Source of the DNA: Methanobacteriaceae archaeon
GTDB taxonomy: Archaea > Methanobacteriota > Methanobacteria > Methanobacteriales > Methanobacteriaceae
Assembly (NCBI GenBank): GCA_013403005.1
Contig: JACBOA010000011.1
Span: forward strand, 1 to 45,958
Reading direction: 5' to 3'
Length of the DNA stretch: 45,958 nt
Made by a program: the position numbers and the translations under genes. Below the pieces are notes generated by a model, which searched no databases, had not been told where the DNA came from, and saw nothing but the letters and a program-made list of their open reading frames with translations. Shown in pieces: positions 10,361 through 19,295 of the stretch; position 1 is the first letter of the stretch; every line of letters begins with the position of its first letter.

Positions 10361-10392
10361 TACTATTATGAAGAATTCTACTATTATGAAGA
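10361..10392. repeat. 14-bp motif in two copies, 18-bp period
   Basis: TACTATTATGAAGA occurs at 10361-10374 and 10379-10392, in the gap between the ADH synthase and DHQ synthase II genes. The second copy ends 21 bases before the downstream ATG. Confidence 0.8.
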
Positions 10393-10413
10393 TAATCTTA
10401 GAAGGTTAAAGTT

Positions 10414-11538
10414 ATGAAATTTGCATGGATAATGGCTGAAGGCAATGTGTGGGATAAAAAGAAGCAATTTATCACCACCGCCCTGGAATCGGGAATGGAT
10501 CATATTGTAGACTTCACAGATACAGATAACATCCGCAGGCTGGGGAATGTGAAACTCATCTCAGATACTGAGGGTTCTGACATTGTAATGATTGGTAGAA
10601 ACAGTGAAGGAGACGGAACACTCAGAATCCCTGATGATCTATCAGAATCAAAAGATCTAGCAGCGGTTAAAAGACTGAAAAGGATAAATAAAAAAGTTGC
10701 TGCCTATGTGGAAATCACCAGTAAAAAACACGAACAACTGGCAGCCCTTCTGGGAAAAGATGCAGATTATCTCATACTAATGGGTCGTGACTGGAAGGTC
10801 ATACCCCTGGAAAACTTGATTGCCGACCTGCAGAAAGAGAAAGTTCAAATCATAGCCGCAGTAGCAGACTATGATGAAGCAAAACTCGCCCTGGAAACCA
10901 TGGAACACGGAACTGATGGAATTCTGTTATGTCCCACTGAAATCAGCCAGATAAAAAAGGTGGCTGATTTAATTGAAAAAATCAAGACTGAAAGCTACCA
11001 TTTAAAACCTGCCACTGTCACCAAGGTAGAACCTGTGGGTATTGGAGACCGGGTTTGTGTGGACACCTGTTCCATGATGCAATTAGGTGAAGGTATGCTG
11101 GTGGGATCTTACTCCCAGGGACTGTTCCTAGTGCACAGTGAATCCATGGAAAGTGAATATGTGGCATCAAGGCCATTCAGGGTTAATGCTGGCCCAGTGC
11201 ATGCGTATGTCATGACCCCGGGTAACAAGACTAAGTACCTCTCAGAACTGGAAACCGGGGATGAGGTACTCACTGTTGACAAAGAGGGCAACACCAAGGT
11301 AGCCATAGTGGGACGGGTGAAAATCGAAAAACGACCCTTAATGCTGGTGGAAGCAGAACATGAAGGAATAGTATTGCGCACCCTCCTTCAGAATGCTGAG
11401 ACCATTCGCCTGGTTACAGAAGATGGGAAACCCATCTCCGTGGCTGAACTGAAATTAGGGGATAAAATTATGATATATCTTGATCCCAACGCCCGACACT
11501 TTGGAATGGCTATTGAAGAAAGTATTATCGAAAAGTAA
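10414..11538 (+). CDS. 3-dehydroquinate synthase II (archaeal type)
   Basis: A 374-residue NAD-dependent enzyme that oxidatively deaminates and cyclises the ADH synthase product to 3-dehydroquinate, feeding the shikimate pathway. The N-terminus 'MKFAWIMAEGNVWDKKKQFIT' is typical. So are 'GDRVCVDTCSMMQLGEGMLVGSYSQGLFLVHSES' in short blocks and 'RPFRVNAGPVHAYV'. The length fits the family. An AAGGTT precedes the ATG. It lies 112 bases after ADH synthase in the same direction, with a duplicated 14-bp motif between. The pairing of the two genes strongly supports both assignments. Confidence 0.93.
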   Translation: MKFAWIMAEGNVWDKKKQFITTALESGMDHIVDFTDTDNIRRLGNVKLISDTEGSDIVMIGRNSEGDGTLRIPDDLSESKDLAAVKRLKRINKKVAAYVEITSKKHEQLAALLGKDADYLILMGRDWKVIPLENLIADLQKEKVQIIAAVADYDEAKLALETMEHGTDGILLCPTEISQIKKVADLIEKIKTESYHLKPATVTKVEPVGIGDRVCVDTCSMMQLGEGMLVGSYSQGLFLVHSESMESEYVASRPFRVNAGPVHAYVMTPGNKTKYLSELETGDEVLTVDKEGNTKVAIVGRVKIEKRPLMLVEAEHEGIVLRTLLQNAETIRLVTEDGKPISVAELKLGDKIMIYLDPNARHFGMAIEESIIEK

Positions 11539-11554
11539 TTATATTTAGAGTAGA

Positions 11555-11571
11555 GGGAATTTTTTTTCCCC
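11555..11571 (+). terminator. Possible terminator after DHQ synthase II
   Basis: GGGAA (11555-11559) and TTCCC (11566-11570) can pair around a T-rich loop within an eight-T run, 17 bases after the stop codon. Archaeal termination relies mostly on the oligo-T tract, so the hairpin may be incidental. Confidence 0.4.
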
Positions 11572-11681
11572 AAACTTCCCTATTCATCCCATTGAAAAGC
11601 TTTTCATTTTTATCTATTTCCTATTCCTCATTAATTCTATGGTAAACTTTATACATTAAGTCGAGGTTTAAGAGGGAGATT

Positions 11682-12725
11682 ATGGATTTCAAATCCATTG
11701 TAGTTGAGGGAGTTAAAAAGGATCTCAATCCCCATGAAGGGGCCTGTGGTATATGTCATCTAACCCTAAAGAACATATCTGAAGCAGGAGGGCAGGCTAT
11801 TTCCTATGAAGTACCTGGTGGAACTATAGCCCAAATAATTGATGATAACCGGGAGGTTATTGGTGAAGGAGTGGATCTGGTATGGGCTCCCTCAATTCTG
11901 GCTGCGGAAATAGATGCTGGTTTATTACCCGAACCTGCAGCTAAAAGTCTTAAAAAACTCTTAACTAATTCTAAAGATCGTAAAAGTGTTTCTGATATTT
12001 TTGGTTATGGTAGATGCGTCACACCTGCAGCTAAAGCCATAAGCATCGTCTGGCAGGATGGTGGAAGGGTGGTGATCGCTCGTAAAGGCTTGGGAATTGG
12101 CGCATCTCTTTACAACAGGTATGGTGAGTTAATATCTGAAGCAGTAACTGGTTTCTGTCCTATTTGTGCAGTTAACATATCTATTTCTCGCAATAAGGAT
12201 TTGAAAGAAAGAGTTACTAATGAATTAGAAGGCATGAACAACACAGGACTCTTTAAATATGAACAGGGAATTACTAATCGTGTTGAATGGAAGAACAGAA
12301 GAGTATATTCCTACATACTTAAAGGTAATGAAATAATAGGAATGAACTGGGGTTGCTGCATTGCCTATGCTACAGTTAGAGCAGAAATAGCTGCTGGTTT
12401 CGGAAATAGGAAATGGAATCTTCTTTTTAAAAATTACTGTGATTTCTGTCCATTAAAACACTGCTGGACTGGGAAGACTATGGGTGCCCTGGGAAATGTT
12501 ATCCTGGAACGCATGCAAAACATTGGTGTTGAAGAAAGACTTAAAATTGAAAATTACCTCACAGCCCATATTTTGAAAGATAAAACTAGAATAGCTGAAG
12601 GTATCGGGACACTCTGCTCCCTGAGTGCCACGGTTAATGCCTTTTTAAGAGCTGATGCTGTGGAAATACTCAAACCATCACCTGCAAGGGGTTTTCCATA
12701 CAAAGATAAAGATAGAACCGATTAA
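11682..12725 (+). CDS. Cysteine-rich protein of unknown function
   Basis: A 347-residue protein I cannot assign to a family. It has 11 cysteines: three CxxC pairs (22/25 in 'GACGICH', 159/162 in 'GFCPICA', 253/256 in 'YCDFCPLKHCW'), an adjacent pair (225/226 in 'NWGCCIAYA'), and singles at 112, 261 and 312. Such spacing suggests an iron-sulfur cluster or bound metal. Glycine-rich 'ARKGLGIGASLYNRYGEL' and conserved-looking 'GYGRCVTPAAK' might bind a cofactor. There is no signal peptide or membrane helix, so it should be cytosolic. The start is firm: GAGGGAGATT precedes the ATG. It is a single gene following the aromatic operon. A methanogen-specific redox or cofactor role is only a guess. Confidence 0.7.
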   Translation: MDFKSIVVEGVKKDLNPHEGACGICHLTLKNISEAGGQAISYEVPGGTIAQIIDDNREVIGEGVDLVWAPSILAAEIDAGLLPEPAAKSLKKLLTNSKDRKSVSDIFGYGRCVTPAAKAISIVWQDGGRVVIARKGLGIGASLYNRYGELISEAVTGFCPICAVNISISRNKDLKERVTNELEGMNNTGLFKYEQGITNRVEWKNRRVYSYILKGNEIIGMNWGCCIAYATVRAEIAAGFGNRKWNLLFKNYCDFCPLKHCWTGKTMGALGNVILERMQNIGVEERLKIENYLTAHILKDKTRIAEGIGTLCSLSATVNAFLRADAVEILKPSPARGFPYKDKDRTD

Positions 12726-12758
12726 AGTAAGAAGAAAATTTGCAATATGGAGAATTAA

Positions 12759-12980
12759 ATGATTAAATAAAAAATTAAAGAAGATTCAAAGGAATTGCAG
12801 GCCATAGGGAATCTGGAGGATTTGCAAAAAACAGTTTCTAATTGTGAAATAATAGATGCCCAGGCGTTGCTTGGCCAATCTGAAGGTCTTGATGCAGAAA
12901 AATCTGTGGCTGTCAGTACTGCAGATCCTTTAAAGGATGGCGAAAGATTTGAGGAGAAAAAAAAGCATCATGTGTTGTGA
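12759..12980 (+). pseudogene. Small gene interrupted by a stop at codon 4
   Basis: A good ribosome-binding site (GGAGA, 12749-12753) sits 5 bases before an ATG at 12759. Codon 4 is TAA (12768-12770), but the same frame then stays open for 69 codons to a TGA at 12978-12980. The downstream part reads as a plausible soluble, acidic protein (AIGNLEDLQKTVSNCEIIDA and onward, ending KKKHHVL). A TTG at 12795 could start a 61-residue product, but its AAGGA lies only 1 base away. The simplest reading is a recent nonsense mutation or a sequencing error. I do not recognise the protein. Confidence 0.4.
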
Positions 12981-13162
12981 CTGGATACAGGCTCAAAAAT
13001 GCACCGAGAGAGACAGAAACAGAATCAATTCGCATATAAATAACGATTTTTAAGAATTGAGCTAGATATATCTTTAAAATCCAAAATGAAATGAATCATT
13101 TCCTAATAATACAGAAATAAATATAATCAATCATTGTAATAATAAACCCTGGTGGAGATAGC
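12981..13162. other. Non-coding region upstream of the HprK-like gene
   Basis: Nothing gene-like was found. It is AT-rich toward the right, and GGTGGAGA at 13151-13158 is the ribosome-binding site of the following gene. With the interrupted gene this makes a 437-base stretch without an intact gene. Confidence 0.4.
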
Positions 13163-14101
13163 ATGTTAGATTATGAGGTAGTGATAATAACTCCCAGTGA
13201 AAAGGAAGAAATGTTTCTTGATCTTAACGGGAAAGTTCTATATGAACGAAAGGCCAATATTCACGGTGCTTGCGTTAAACTTTTAACTGATAATGAGGAA
13301 TTTAAAGAAGAATGGGAGGATAACTTCAAGTTCATGAATGAAGATATCCGACCCCATGCCAAGATTTTCTCAGTGGAAGATGGTGGGGAACTTCGGGTAT
13401 TATATGAACCTATTTCCAGAACCTGTATAATCAAAAATTGCGACTATTATGGCTGGATTAAAAGTATTGCCCTGGCAGCTATATCTGACTTTTTCGAGGA
13501 ATATCATTCAGAACACCGACGTTACTCCACTCATGGATCTGCAGTGGATTATGGAGGACATGCCATGGCCATTATTGGACCTCCAGGAACTGGAAAGACG
13601 ACTTTAACTTATGGAATGCTGCAATATGAAGATTTTAATTACATTTCAGATGATTGGTTCTTCACCCGATTATTTGGGAATGCCAGTGTGATTTATTCAT
13701 CAGAAAAGAACTCCTATATACGTGATGATTTAGCAGAAGTGTGGAAGGATTTTTCCAATGAAGTTAACCGGGTCAAACTGGACAACCGGGGTCGAGGGAT
13801 AGCGGATGTAAACACCTTATTTAATGGACGTGTGCGGGAAAGTAGCACCCTTAAAACAGTGGTACTACTTGAAAGAAACAAGTCAAATCCACCCTTCCGC
13901 AAACTGGAAGTACAAGAATCTCTAGACTTTATGTTAGAGAAGGATTTTTGCAATCCTCACCAGTTGCTTAGAGATGAGCGTAAAATGAATATCCGGAAAA
14001 ATTTCTTCCACGATTTATTCAGTTCAGTGGATGTTTATTTACTAAACACCATTGAAACTCCACAGGAGAGTTTAGATAGAATAAAAAATCTTATTATCTG
14101 A
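13163..14101 (+). CDS. HprK-like P-loop kinase
   Basis: A 312-residue protein whose C-terminal half resembles the catalytic domain of HPr kinase/phosphorylase and related PEPCK-fold kinases. 'THGSAVDYGGHAMAIIGPPGTGKTTLT', in short blocks, places the Walker A at residues 139-147. It is followed by 'YISDDWFF' (160-167), where HprK has its catalytic aspartates. Residues 1-120 form a separate domain without recognisable motifs. Methanogens lack the sugar phosphotransferase system, so the substrate is not expected to be HPr; a small molecule or another protein is possible. GGTGGAGA upstream fixes the start. It is a single gene. Confidence 0.65.
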   Translation: MLDYEVVIITPSEKEEMFLDLNGKVLYERKANIHGACVKLLTDNEEFKEEWEDNFKFMNEDIRPHAKIFSVEDGGELRVLYEPISRTCIIKNCDYYGWIKSIALAAISDFFEEYHSEHRRYSTHGSAVDYGGHAMAIIGPPGTGKTTLTYGMLQYEDFNYISDDWFFTRLFGNASVIYSSEKNSYIRDDLAEVWKDFSNEVNRVKLDNRGRGIADVNTLFNGRVRESSTLKTVVLLERNKSNPPFRKLEVQESLDFMLEKDFCNPHQLLRDERKMNIRKNFFHDLFSSVDVYLLNTIETPQESLDRIKNLII

Positions 14102-14327
14102 TAGTAAAATATTATTATTTATTAGTAAATAAATTAGCTTAATAATATTTAACAGAAGAGTTGGTCCAATAATTCAATACCAAAAAAATAAGTCAAAAAA
14201 GAAAAAATAAAGTAAATAAGCTCTTAAACATTGAACTATGAAAATTTCCATTAAAATTAATCATTGAAAAGAGAAAAAATCATCGATTAAAAAAAAAAAC
14301 CTGCATGTATGAAGCTAGGTGATTTTA

Positions 14328-14876
14328 ATGCGAGCATTTTTAGCAGTGGACGTTGATAGCAGATTACATTATAAAATACAGAAAATTCAGAAGGAATTAA
14401 TAAAAACTGACGCACCACTCAAGTTAGTGGAGCTAGAAAATTTGCATTTCACCTTTAAATTCTTCGGTGAAATAAACTCTTCCCAGACTGAAGATATCAT
14501 CAATATTACTCAGGAGAAACTAGAAAATCACCAGGATTTTACCATGAATATCAAAGGAACTGGTGTGTTTCCCCACCCCGGATATATGAGGGTTCTCTGG
14601 TTGGGTGTTGATGATCCCAGTAACTTTTCCGCACTTCAGAAAGATTTGGATGAGGAATTTGTGAAGATGGGCTTTAAAAAGGAGCGCAGCTACATACCAC
14701 ACCTCACCATTGCCCGAATTAAAGGAGCCCATAACAAGGAATTCCTGGCTGATAAAATCAAGGATTTGGAGGATGTGGAAATTGGTCAGATGAATGTAGG
14801 CAAACTGGTGTTGAAAAAGAGTGAACTTACCCCGGCGGGTCCAATCTACAGCGATGTTAAAGAATTCTTTATTTGA
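14328..14876 (+). CDS. thpR: RNA 2',3'-cyclic phosphodiesterase
   Basis: A 182-residue 2H phosphoesterase that opens 2',3'-cyclic phosphate ends of RNA and was historically called 2'-5' RNA ligase. Both catalytic HxTx motifs are present: H40-F-T42-F in 'NLHFTFKFFGE' and H125-L-T127-I in 'PHLTIAR'. The length is normal. A GTG at 14319 would add three residues, but AGGTGAT (14317-14323) overlaps it and is properly spaced only for the ATG at 14328, where the family N-terminus 'MRAFLAVDVD' begins. It lies upstream of cca in the same direction, with a 225-base gap, consistent with a shared role in tRNA processing. Confidence 0.9.
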   Translation: MRAFLAVDVDSRLHYKIQKIQKELIKTDAPLKLVELENLHFTFKFFGEINSSQTEDIINITQEKLENHQDFTMNIKGTGVFPHPGYMRVLWLGVDDPSNFSALQKDLDEEFVKMGFKKERSYIPHLTIARIKGAHNKEFLADKIKDLEDVEIGQMNVGKLVLKKSELTPAGPIYSDVKEFFI

Positions 14877-14910
14877 TGAACAATCTGATCATTTTAATGA
14901 ATGGCTTTTC

Positions 14911-14938
14911 TAATGTGTGTGCATTAATGTGTGTACAT
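14911..14938. repeat. 14-bp tandem duplication with one mismatch
   Basis: TAATGTGTGTGCAT (14911-14924) is followed directly by TAATGTGTGTACAT (14925-14938), between thpR and cca. Confidence 0.8.
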
Positions 14939-15038
14939 CTGAAGAAGATATTGATACGATATTCATACTAATATTTATACTAAATTTATAAACTGGATAA
15001 AGAAGTGAATTGGATAACTTAATTTGAATTAAGATGTT

Positions 15039-15065
15039 AGTTAATTAAGTTTTCAGTTAATTAAG
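15039..15065. repeat. 11-bp motif in two copies, 16-bp period
   Basis: AGTTAATTAAG occurs at 15039-15049 and 15055-15065, shortly upstream of the cca gene. It lies in the likely mRNA leader or promoter of cca. Confidence 0.7.
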
Positions 15066-15101
15066 AGTTGAATAAAAATTTTAAAGGATCGAGGTATCTA
15101 A

Positions 15102-16565
15102 TTGATTGATTTTAAGACGATTTTAGAGGATATTGAACCTTCAAAGGACGATGAAAAAAGAGTTCATGATTTATCACACACTTTAATGGAAATAATTGAT
15201 ATTAATGCTCAGAAAGAAGGTATTAATGCTAAATCAACTCTCCTTGGTTCTGTGGCTAAAAATACCTGGATAATAAGCAAGGACAGTGGTAAAGATTTGG
15301 ATATTGATATCTTTATCAAATTCCCTTTAAGCACATCTCTAGATGATCTAAAAATTAAGGGTTTGGAACTGGCCAGAAGGTGCATTGAAGAAGCAGGTGG
15401 GACCTATGAAGAACGTTATGCATCACACCCTTACTTAACCGGGACCATAAAAGGTTTCCAAGTAGATATCGTTCCATGCTATGATATAAAACACGGAAGC
15501 GAGTTGAAATCGGCAGTTGACCGTACCATTCTTCACACGGATTATGTAATGAGAAATCTGAAAAAAAGCCAGGAAAAAGAGGTTCGGTTATTAAAACGCT
15601 TCATGCAAATGGTAGGAACTTATGGATCAGAATTCAAGGTAGGGGGATTTTCCGGTTACCTGTGTGAATTGCTGGTGATTTATTATGGTTCCTTTTTAGA
15701 TGTTCTCAAAGGAGCTTGGGAAGAATGGAAACCCGGCTACCATATTGATCTAATGAATTATGGGACTGAAAATGAATTTAATGATCCCCTGGTTGTGGTG
15801 GACCCTACTGATAAAAATAGGAATGTTGCAGCTGCACTAACCCTTCAAAAGATGTCAGAATTTGTATTGGCATCATGTAATTTCCTCAGAAAACCTAAAA
15901 AATCTTACTTCTACCCCAAAGATGTTGTTTATAACCGAAAAAACATCCTAGAAGAGTTCAACCGGAGAGAAACCACCAGCCTCATTCTCACCTTCCCTGC
16001 TCCAGATATCCCTTCAGATGCCCTGCACCCCCAGATCAGGAAAACAGAGAAATCACTGGTAAAGATCCTGGAAACTGAGGATTTCAGTGTTTTGGGAAGC
16101 GATTCATGGAGTAATGCAGATGTTGAAGACAAAACTACACAGATAGTTGAAAAAGATAGGGTTAATAGGGGTAATAGGGGTGAAAATGGAAATAGAAAGG
16201 TTTTTATCCTCCTGGAAATGAACACTTGGAGCCTACCCCTCTTTAAAAAACGTAATGGTCCATCCATCTGGGATAAAAAAAATACAGTGAAATTTCTTAA
16301 AAAGCATCACAGTAGCTGGATTGAGGGTGATGTGTGGAAAACTTTATCTAAACGTAGATATCAGGATGTTGATTCCTTAATCCACGGGATCCTTAAACCA
16401 GATGGAATCAGCCGCTTCCGAGCAGGGAAACATTTGAAAAAGGAAATCCTAAAAAACTATGCATTAAATGATGTTTCAGATGTTTTAAATACTGATAATG
16501 TGGAAGAAGGCTTGCTGGAATTTCTGTACCATTACCTTCATAAAGGTGAATTATTGGTTCGATAA
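15102..16565 (+). CDS. cca: CCA-adding enzyme (archaeal class I tRNA nucleotidyltransferase)
   Basis: A 487-residue enzyme that adds or repairs the 3'-CCA end of tRNA without a template. The nucleotidyltransferase core shows 'LLGSVAKNTW' (G49-S50) and the metal-binding 'KDLDIDIFIKF' (D67, D69). A third acidic residue lies in 'FQVDIVPCYD'. It is somewhat longer than typical archaeal enzymes (about 440-460); a low-complexity stretch around residues 335-366 (with RGNRGENGNR) accounts for part of this. The start codon is TTG, with GAGGT (15091-15095) 6 bases upstream. It is downstream of thpR on the same strand. Confidence 0.92.
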   Translation: MIDFKTILEDIEPSKDDEKRVHDLSHTLMEIIDINAQKEGINAKSTLLGSVAKNTWIISKDSGKDLDIDIFIKFPLSTSLDDLKIKGLELARRCIEEAGGTYEERYASHPYLTGTIKGFQVDIVPCYDIKHGSELKSAVDRTILHTDYVMRNLKKSQEKEVRLLKRFMQMVGTYGSEFKVGGFSGYLCELLVIYYGSFLDVLKGAWEEWKPGYHIDLMNYGTENEFNDPLVVVDPTDKNRNVAAALTLQKMSEFVLASCNFLRKPKKSYFYPKDVVYNRKNILEEFNRRETTSLILTFPAPDIPSDALHPQIRKTEKSLVKILETEDFSVLGSDSWSNADVEDKTTQIVEKDRVNRGNRGENGNRKVFILLEMNTWSLPLFKKRNGPSIWDKKNTVKFLKKHHSSWIEGDVWKTLSKRRYQDVDSLIHGILKPDGISRFRAGKHLKKEILKNYALNDVSDVLNTDNVEEGLLEFLYHYLHKGELLVR

Positions 16566-16659
16566 ATTGTTGTTCGAGGTATTATTACCAAAAGTTAAGG
16601 TAATGTAATCAAAATATTTTAAATAAACCAATAATTAAAAAAGAAAGATATATCTAATT

Positions 16660-17628
16660 TTAATCCTTTCTTTCAAAAACGAAGTTAGGTACAGCATCCT
16701 CAAAGGGATCAAAACTCTCAAGATTCTTAATGAGGGTGCATTTCATACTTACTCCTGAATGGAGTGAAGAAGGGAGTCTGAGTATTCTTTTAAGATCTAT
16801 AGAAACTTTAGCATCTACTAAAGTGAGGTTCAGGGAAGCTATGCCCTTTACCAGTTTGGCATATCTCTGGGGTCCTATGTTTTTCCGGAAAATACCCCAC
16901 TGATCATTTTCTAAAAGTCTGCGGTGTTTTATGGCATCTTTAATCAGTTTCATATTTACTCCATCAAGTTCCATTGAGGGATCCAAGGATAATATTGCCT
17001 GTTTTACCCGGTCAGTGAATACCTTCGGATAAGCAAAGGGAATAGTAAAGTGTTCTAGGTTGTATTTCATACCATCATGGGAGTATTCACTACGAGGAAC
17101 CTCGGATCCTACAATATATTTAAGCACCTGACTACGCACATCACTGTCTGTACGGGTTACCAGATCATCCTGCACCCGGATATGGTAACCACGACCTGAA
17201 TAAACAATATGGATATCAGATAGTCCCAGATCACCGCTTAAAGTGTCAACCAATCCCTGCACTATTTCTTTGGCCTGGCCTAAGCAGATCTCACAGACAT
17301 TAGCACATCCACAGGACCTTAGGGGTATATCCTTGGCATCCACATCAAAAACCAGTTCTGCCTTTATCCAGCCATCTCTCCGTCTTGGTTTGTGATAAAA
17401 GGCAACAGACGAGTAGGCAGCGAAAGGTGCCCGATAACGCATGAATTTCCTTAAATATTCAATGTTCTGGAACACCCGATAGCGATCATTGGGACCACGA
17501 CCCATATGGTCAAAACCGAATTCCCTCTGGATAAGAGACTTGCGAATGAAATCAGGAACATCCTTCACACTCCACTCCTCTCTGTAGTACTGACGACGTT
17601 CATTGGGGTTAGCAGGTTTAAGATCCAT
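16660..17628 (-). CDS. priS: DNA primase small (catalytic) subunit
   Basis: A 322-residue catalytic subunit of the archaeal-eukaryotic primase, making RNA or DNA primers for replication. The metal-binding motif 'ELVFDVDAKD' supplies D95 and D97. A zinc-binding group C106, C108, C112 and C115 follows in 'CGCANVCEIC'. 'YSGRGYHIRV' (143-152) is the conserved SGRGxH motif. The length is within the family range. The gene starts 3 bases after the priL stop codon, with a strong GGGGGAGGAG overlapping the end of priL, so translation is probably coupled. Confidence 0.95.
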   Translation of the reverse strand: MDLKPANPNERRQYYREEWSVKDVPDFIRKSLIQREFGFDHMGRGPNDRYRVFQNIEYLRKFMRYRAPFAAYSSVAFYHKPRRRDGWIKAELVFDVDAKDIPLRSCGCANVCEICLGQAKEIVQGLVDTLSGDLGLSDIHIVYSGRGYHIRVQDDLVTRTDSDVRSQVLKYIVGSEVPRSEYSHDGMKYNLEHFTIPFAYPKVFTDRVKQAILSLDPSMELDGVNMKLIKDAIKHRRLLENDQWGIFRKNIGPQRYAKLVKGIASLNLTLVDAKVSIDLKRILRLPSSLHSGVSMKCTLIKNLESFDPFEDAVPNFVFERKD

Positions 17629-17631
17629 ATT

Positions 17632-19056
17632 TCACTCCTCCCCCAAGTTTTCATCACCTGAATCCATCCCCACATCAGAAAGAGAATCTGCCCCCATACC
17701 AGAATTAGAATCTTCTTCTCCATCATCTGAATTTTCATTTTCCTGATGTTCGAGCACCCACATCATCCTATTGTAGTAACTCAGGGGATTTCCAATCTTT
17801 TTACATACATCATCCGGTTTGCAGAGGTGAGGAAGGTGTAGTTTAATCTTCTCACAACTCATAGGTGTGTACCAAGTTGTTTCACCCTCGTGTTCCAGTT
17901 TAAGTGAGGGGTGCATCCCAAATCCGAGTTTCGCATTAATGTTAACCTTTTCTTGAGGCTGGTCATCGAATAAAGGAGGCTGACAGTTCTCTGCTGCCTC
18001 GTAAATCAGGGGAAGTATTTCATTTTCCACAATTTCCAGGTTAGGATCCTGATCTGATACCCTTTTAGTTACATTCATCCGGAATACATCGGGATAAAGA
18101 CGGGCATAGGAAATAAATGGTGTCATGAACAGTACTATGGCATCGTTCCTTCCCCCTGATTTGATACCTTCCATGGCTGTTTTCACACACGGTGGGAACG
18201 CCAGAGGGTTCAGTGGCCCGATTTTCATAGGCCCTCCTCCACCCCTATTTGAACCATACCCATAACGTTGCATAGGCTCAGATAAGACTTCCGCCAACTG
18301 ATCAGCAAGTTCCAGTAAAATCGGATTGGGTTCCACCATAATCCGAGCCTTTTCATTAACCTGTTTAATATAATCCTCAGTTGCCTGCATAATGAGTTTA
18401 ACCATGATAACTTCCTTAAGTTCATCACCTATAAGAAGCTGGTACATACTCAGCGGGTTTCTGTGCTGTATCTTTGGCCCGAATCTCTGGATGAAGTCTT
18501 CCTGGTCAAGAATTAACTCTCCCTGGTCGAGAATCAAATCTGTGAGCTGTATTTTGCGTGAGCTGAGAAGCTCTTCAAAGAAAGTCCAGTGCACCCGGTC
18601 GTCTGCCAGGAGCAATTGCAGTGATTGTTCCACCATCATCCTAGCTTCATCAACATGAAGTTTACTCAGCCTTTCTTGGACTAGATCTCCTTGAGCTTCT
18701 ACCATAACCCTGTTTTCACGTGAATTAGGTCCAAATTTAACCCCAATAGCCTGGCATAAAAGGTAGAAGGAAATGACATCATATTTAGTTATGGCAGGAT
18801 CTGCTAAAAAGGAATATCTGCGAGCATTAAAATTTCTATCATTTTTCTTCTTGATATACCATTCCATCCTTTTTAAAGCTAGTTCCAGATAGTTTGAGGG
18901 TATTTCATCATCATCTACTATCTCCTGGGATGGATTGTGAGTCACAATATTTCTAAGCTCTGGAATGTCCTGTGATATCGCTTCAAAACTTCCCAGTTCC
19001 CTTACTATATCTTTACCCTCAGGAGATAGGGGGTTTAAAAAAGAGATGGAAACCAT
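17632..19056 (-). CDS. priL: DNA primase large subunit
   Basis: A 474-residue regulatory subunit of the archaeal primase, with a C-terminal iron-sulfur domain needed for primer initiation. Cluster ligands are likely the cysteines in 'FPPCVKTAM', 'AENCQPPLF', 'MSCEKIKLH' and 'HLCKPDDVC'. The final block 'NPLSYYNRMMW' is typical. After it comes an unusual tail of about 36 residues with 14 acidic and no basic residues. There is also a glycine-rich insertion (YGSNRGGGGPMK) before the cluster domain. It is transcribed leftward with priS. No clear ribosome-binding site precedes the ATG at 19056, and an AT-rich TATTATAA lies about 25 bases upstream, so it may be leaderless. Confidence 0.93.
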   Translation of the reverse strand: MVSISFLNPLSPEGKDIVRELGSFEAISQDIPELRNIVTHNPSQEIVDDDEIPSNYLELALKRMEWYIKKKNDRNFNARRYSFLADPAITKYDVISFYLLCQAIGVKFGPNSRENRVMVEAQGDLVQERLSKLHVDEARMMVEQSLQLLLADDRVHWTFFEELLSSRKIQLTDLILDQGELILDQEDFIQRFGPKIQHRNPLSMYQLLIGDELKEVIMVKLIMQATEDYIKQVNEKARIMVEPNPILLELADQLAEVLSEPMQRYGYGSNRGGGGPMKIGPLNPLAFPPCVKTAMEGIKSGGRNDAIVLFMTPFISYARLYPDVFRMNVTKRVSDQDPNLEIVENEILPLIYEAAENCQPPLFDDQPQEKVNINAKLGFGMHPSLKLEHEGETTWYTPMSCEKIKLHLPHLCKPDDVCKKIGNPLSYYNRMMWVLEHQENENSDDGEEDSNSGMGADSLSDVGMDSGDENLGEE

Positions 19057-19295
19057 GATATCAATTGGTAGGTTATAATAAAAAAATTTTTACCAATTTA
19101 TATTCACATGGATAATATTTTAGCTAAAATTAATCCCTGTTTAAAGGTAAGTATAAGATTTTATATTACATCAAATCCTAAATGAAATTAGATTTCATTA
19201 TTGAATACAGATAGGTTTTATATGAATTTTTTAAATATTGAAATAGGCTTCTTAACACATCTTAATTTCAAACTAACTAATATAATGTTAATAAT

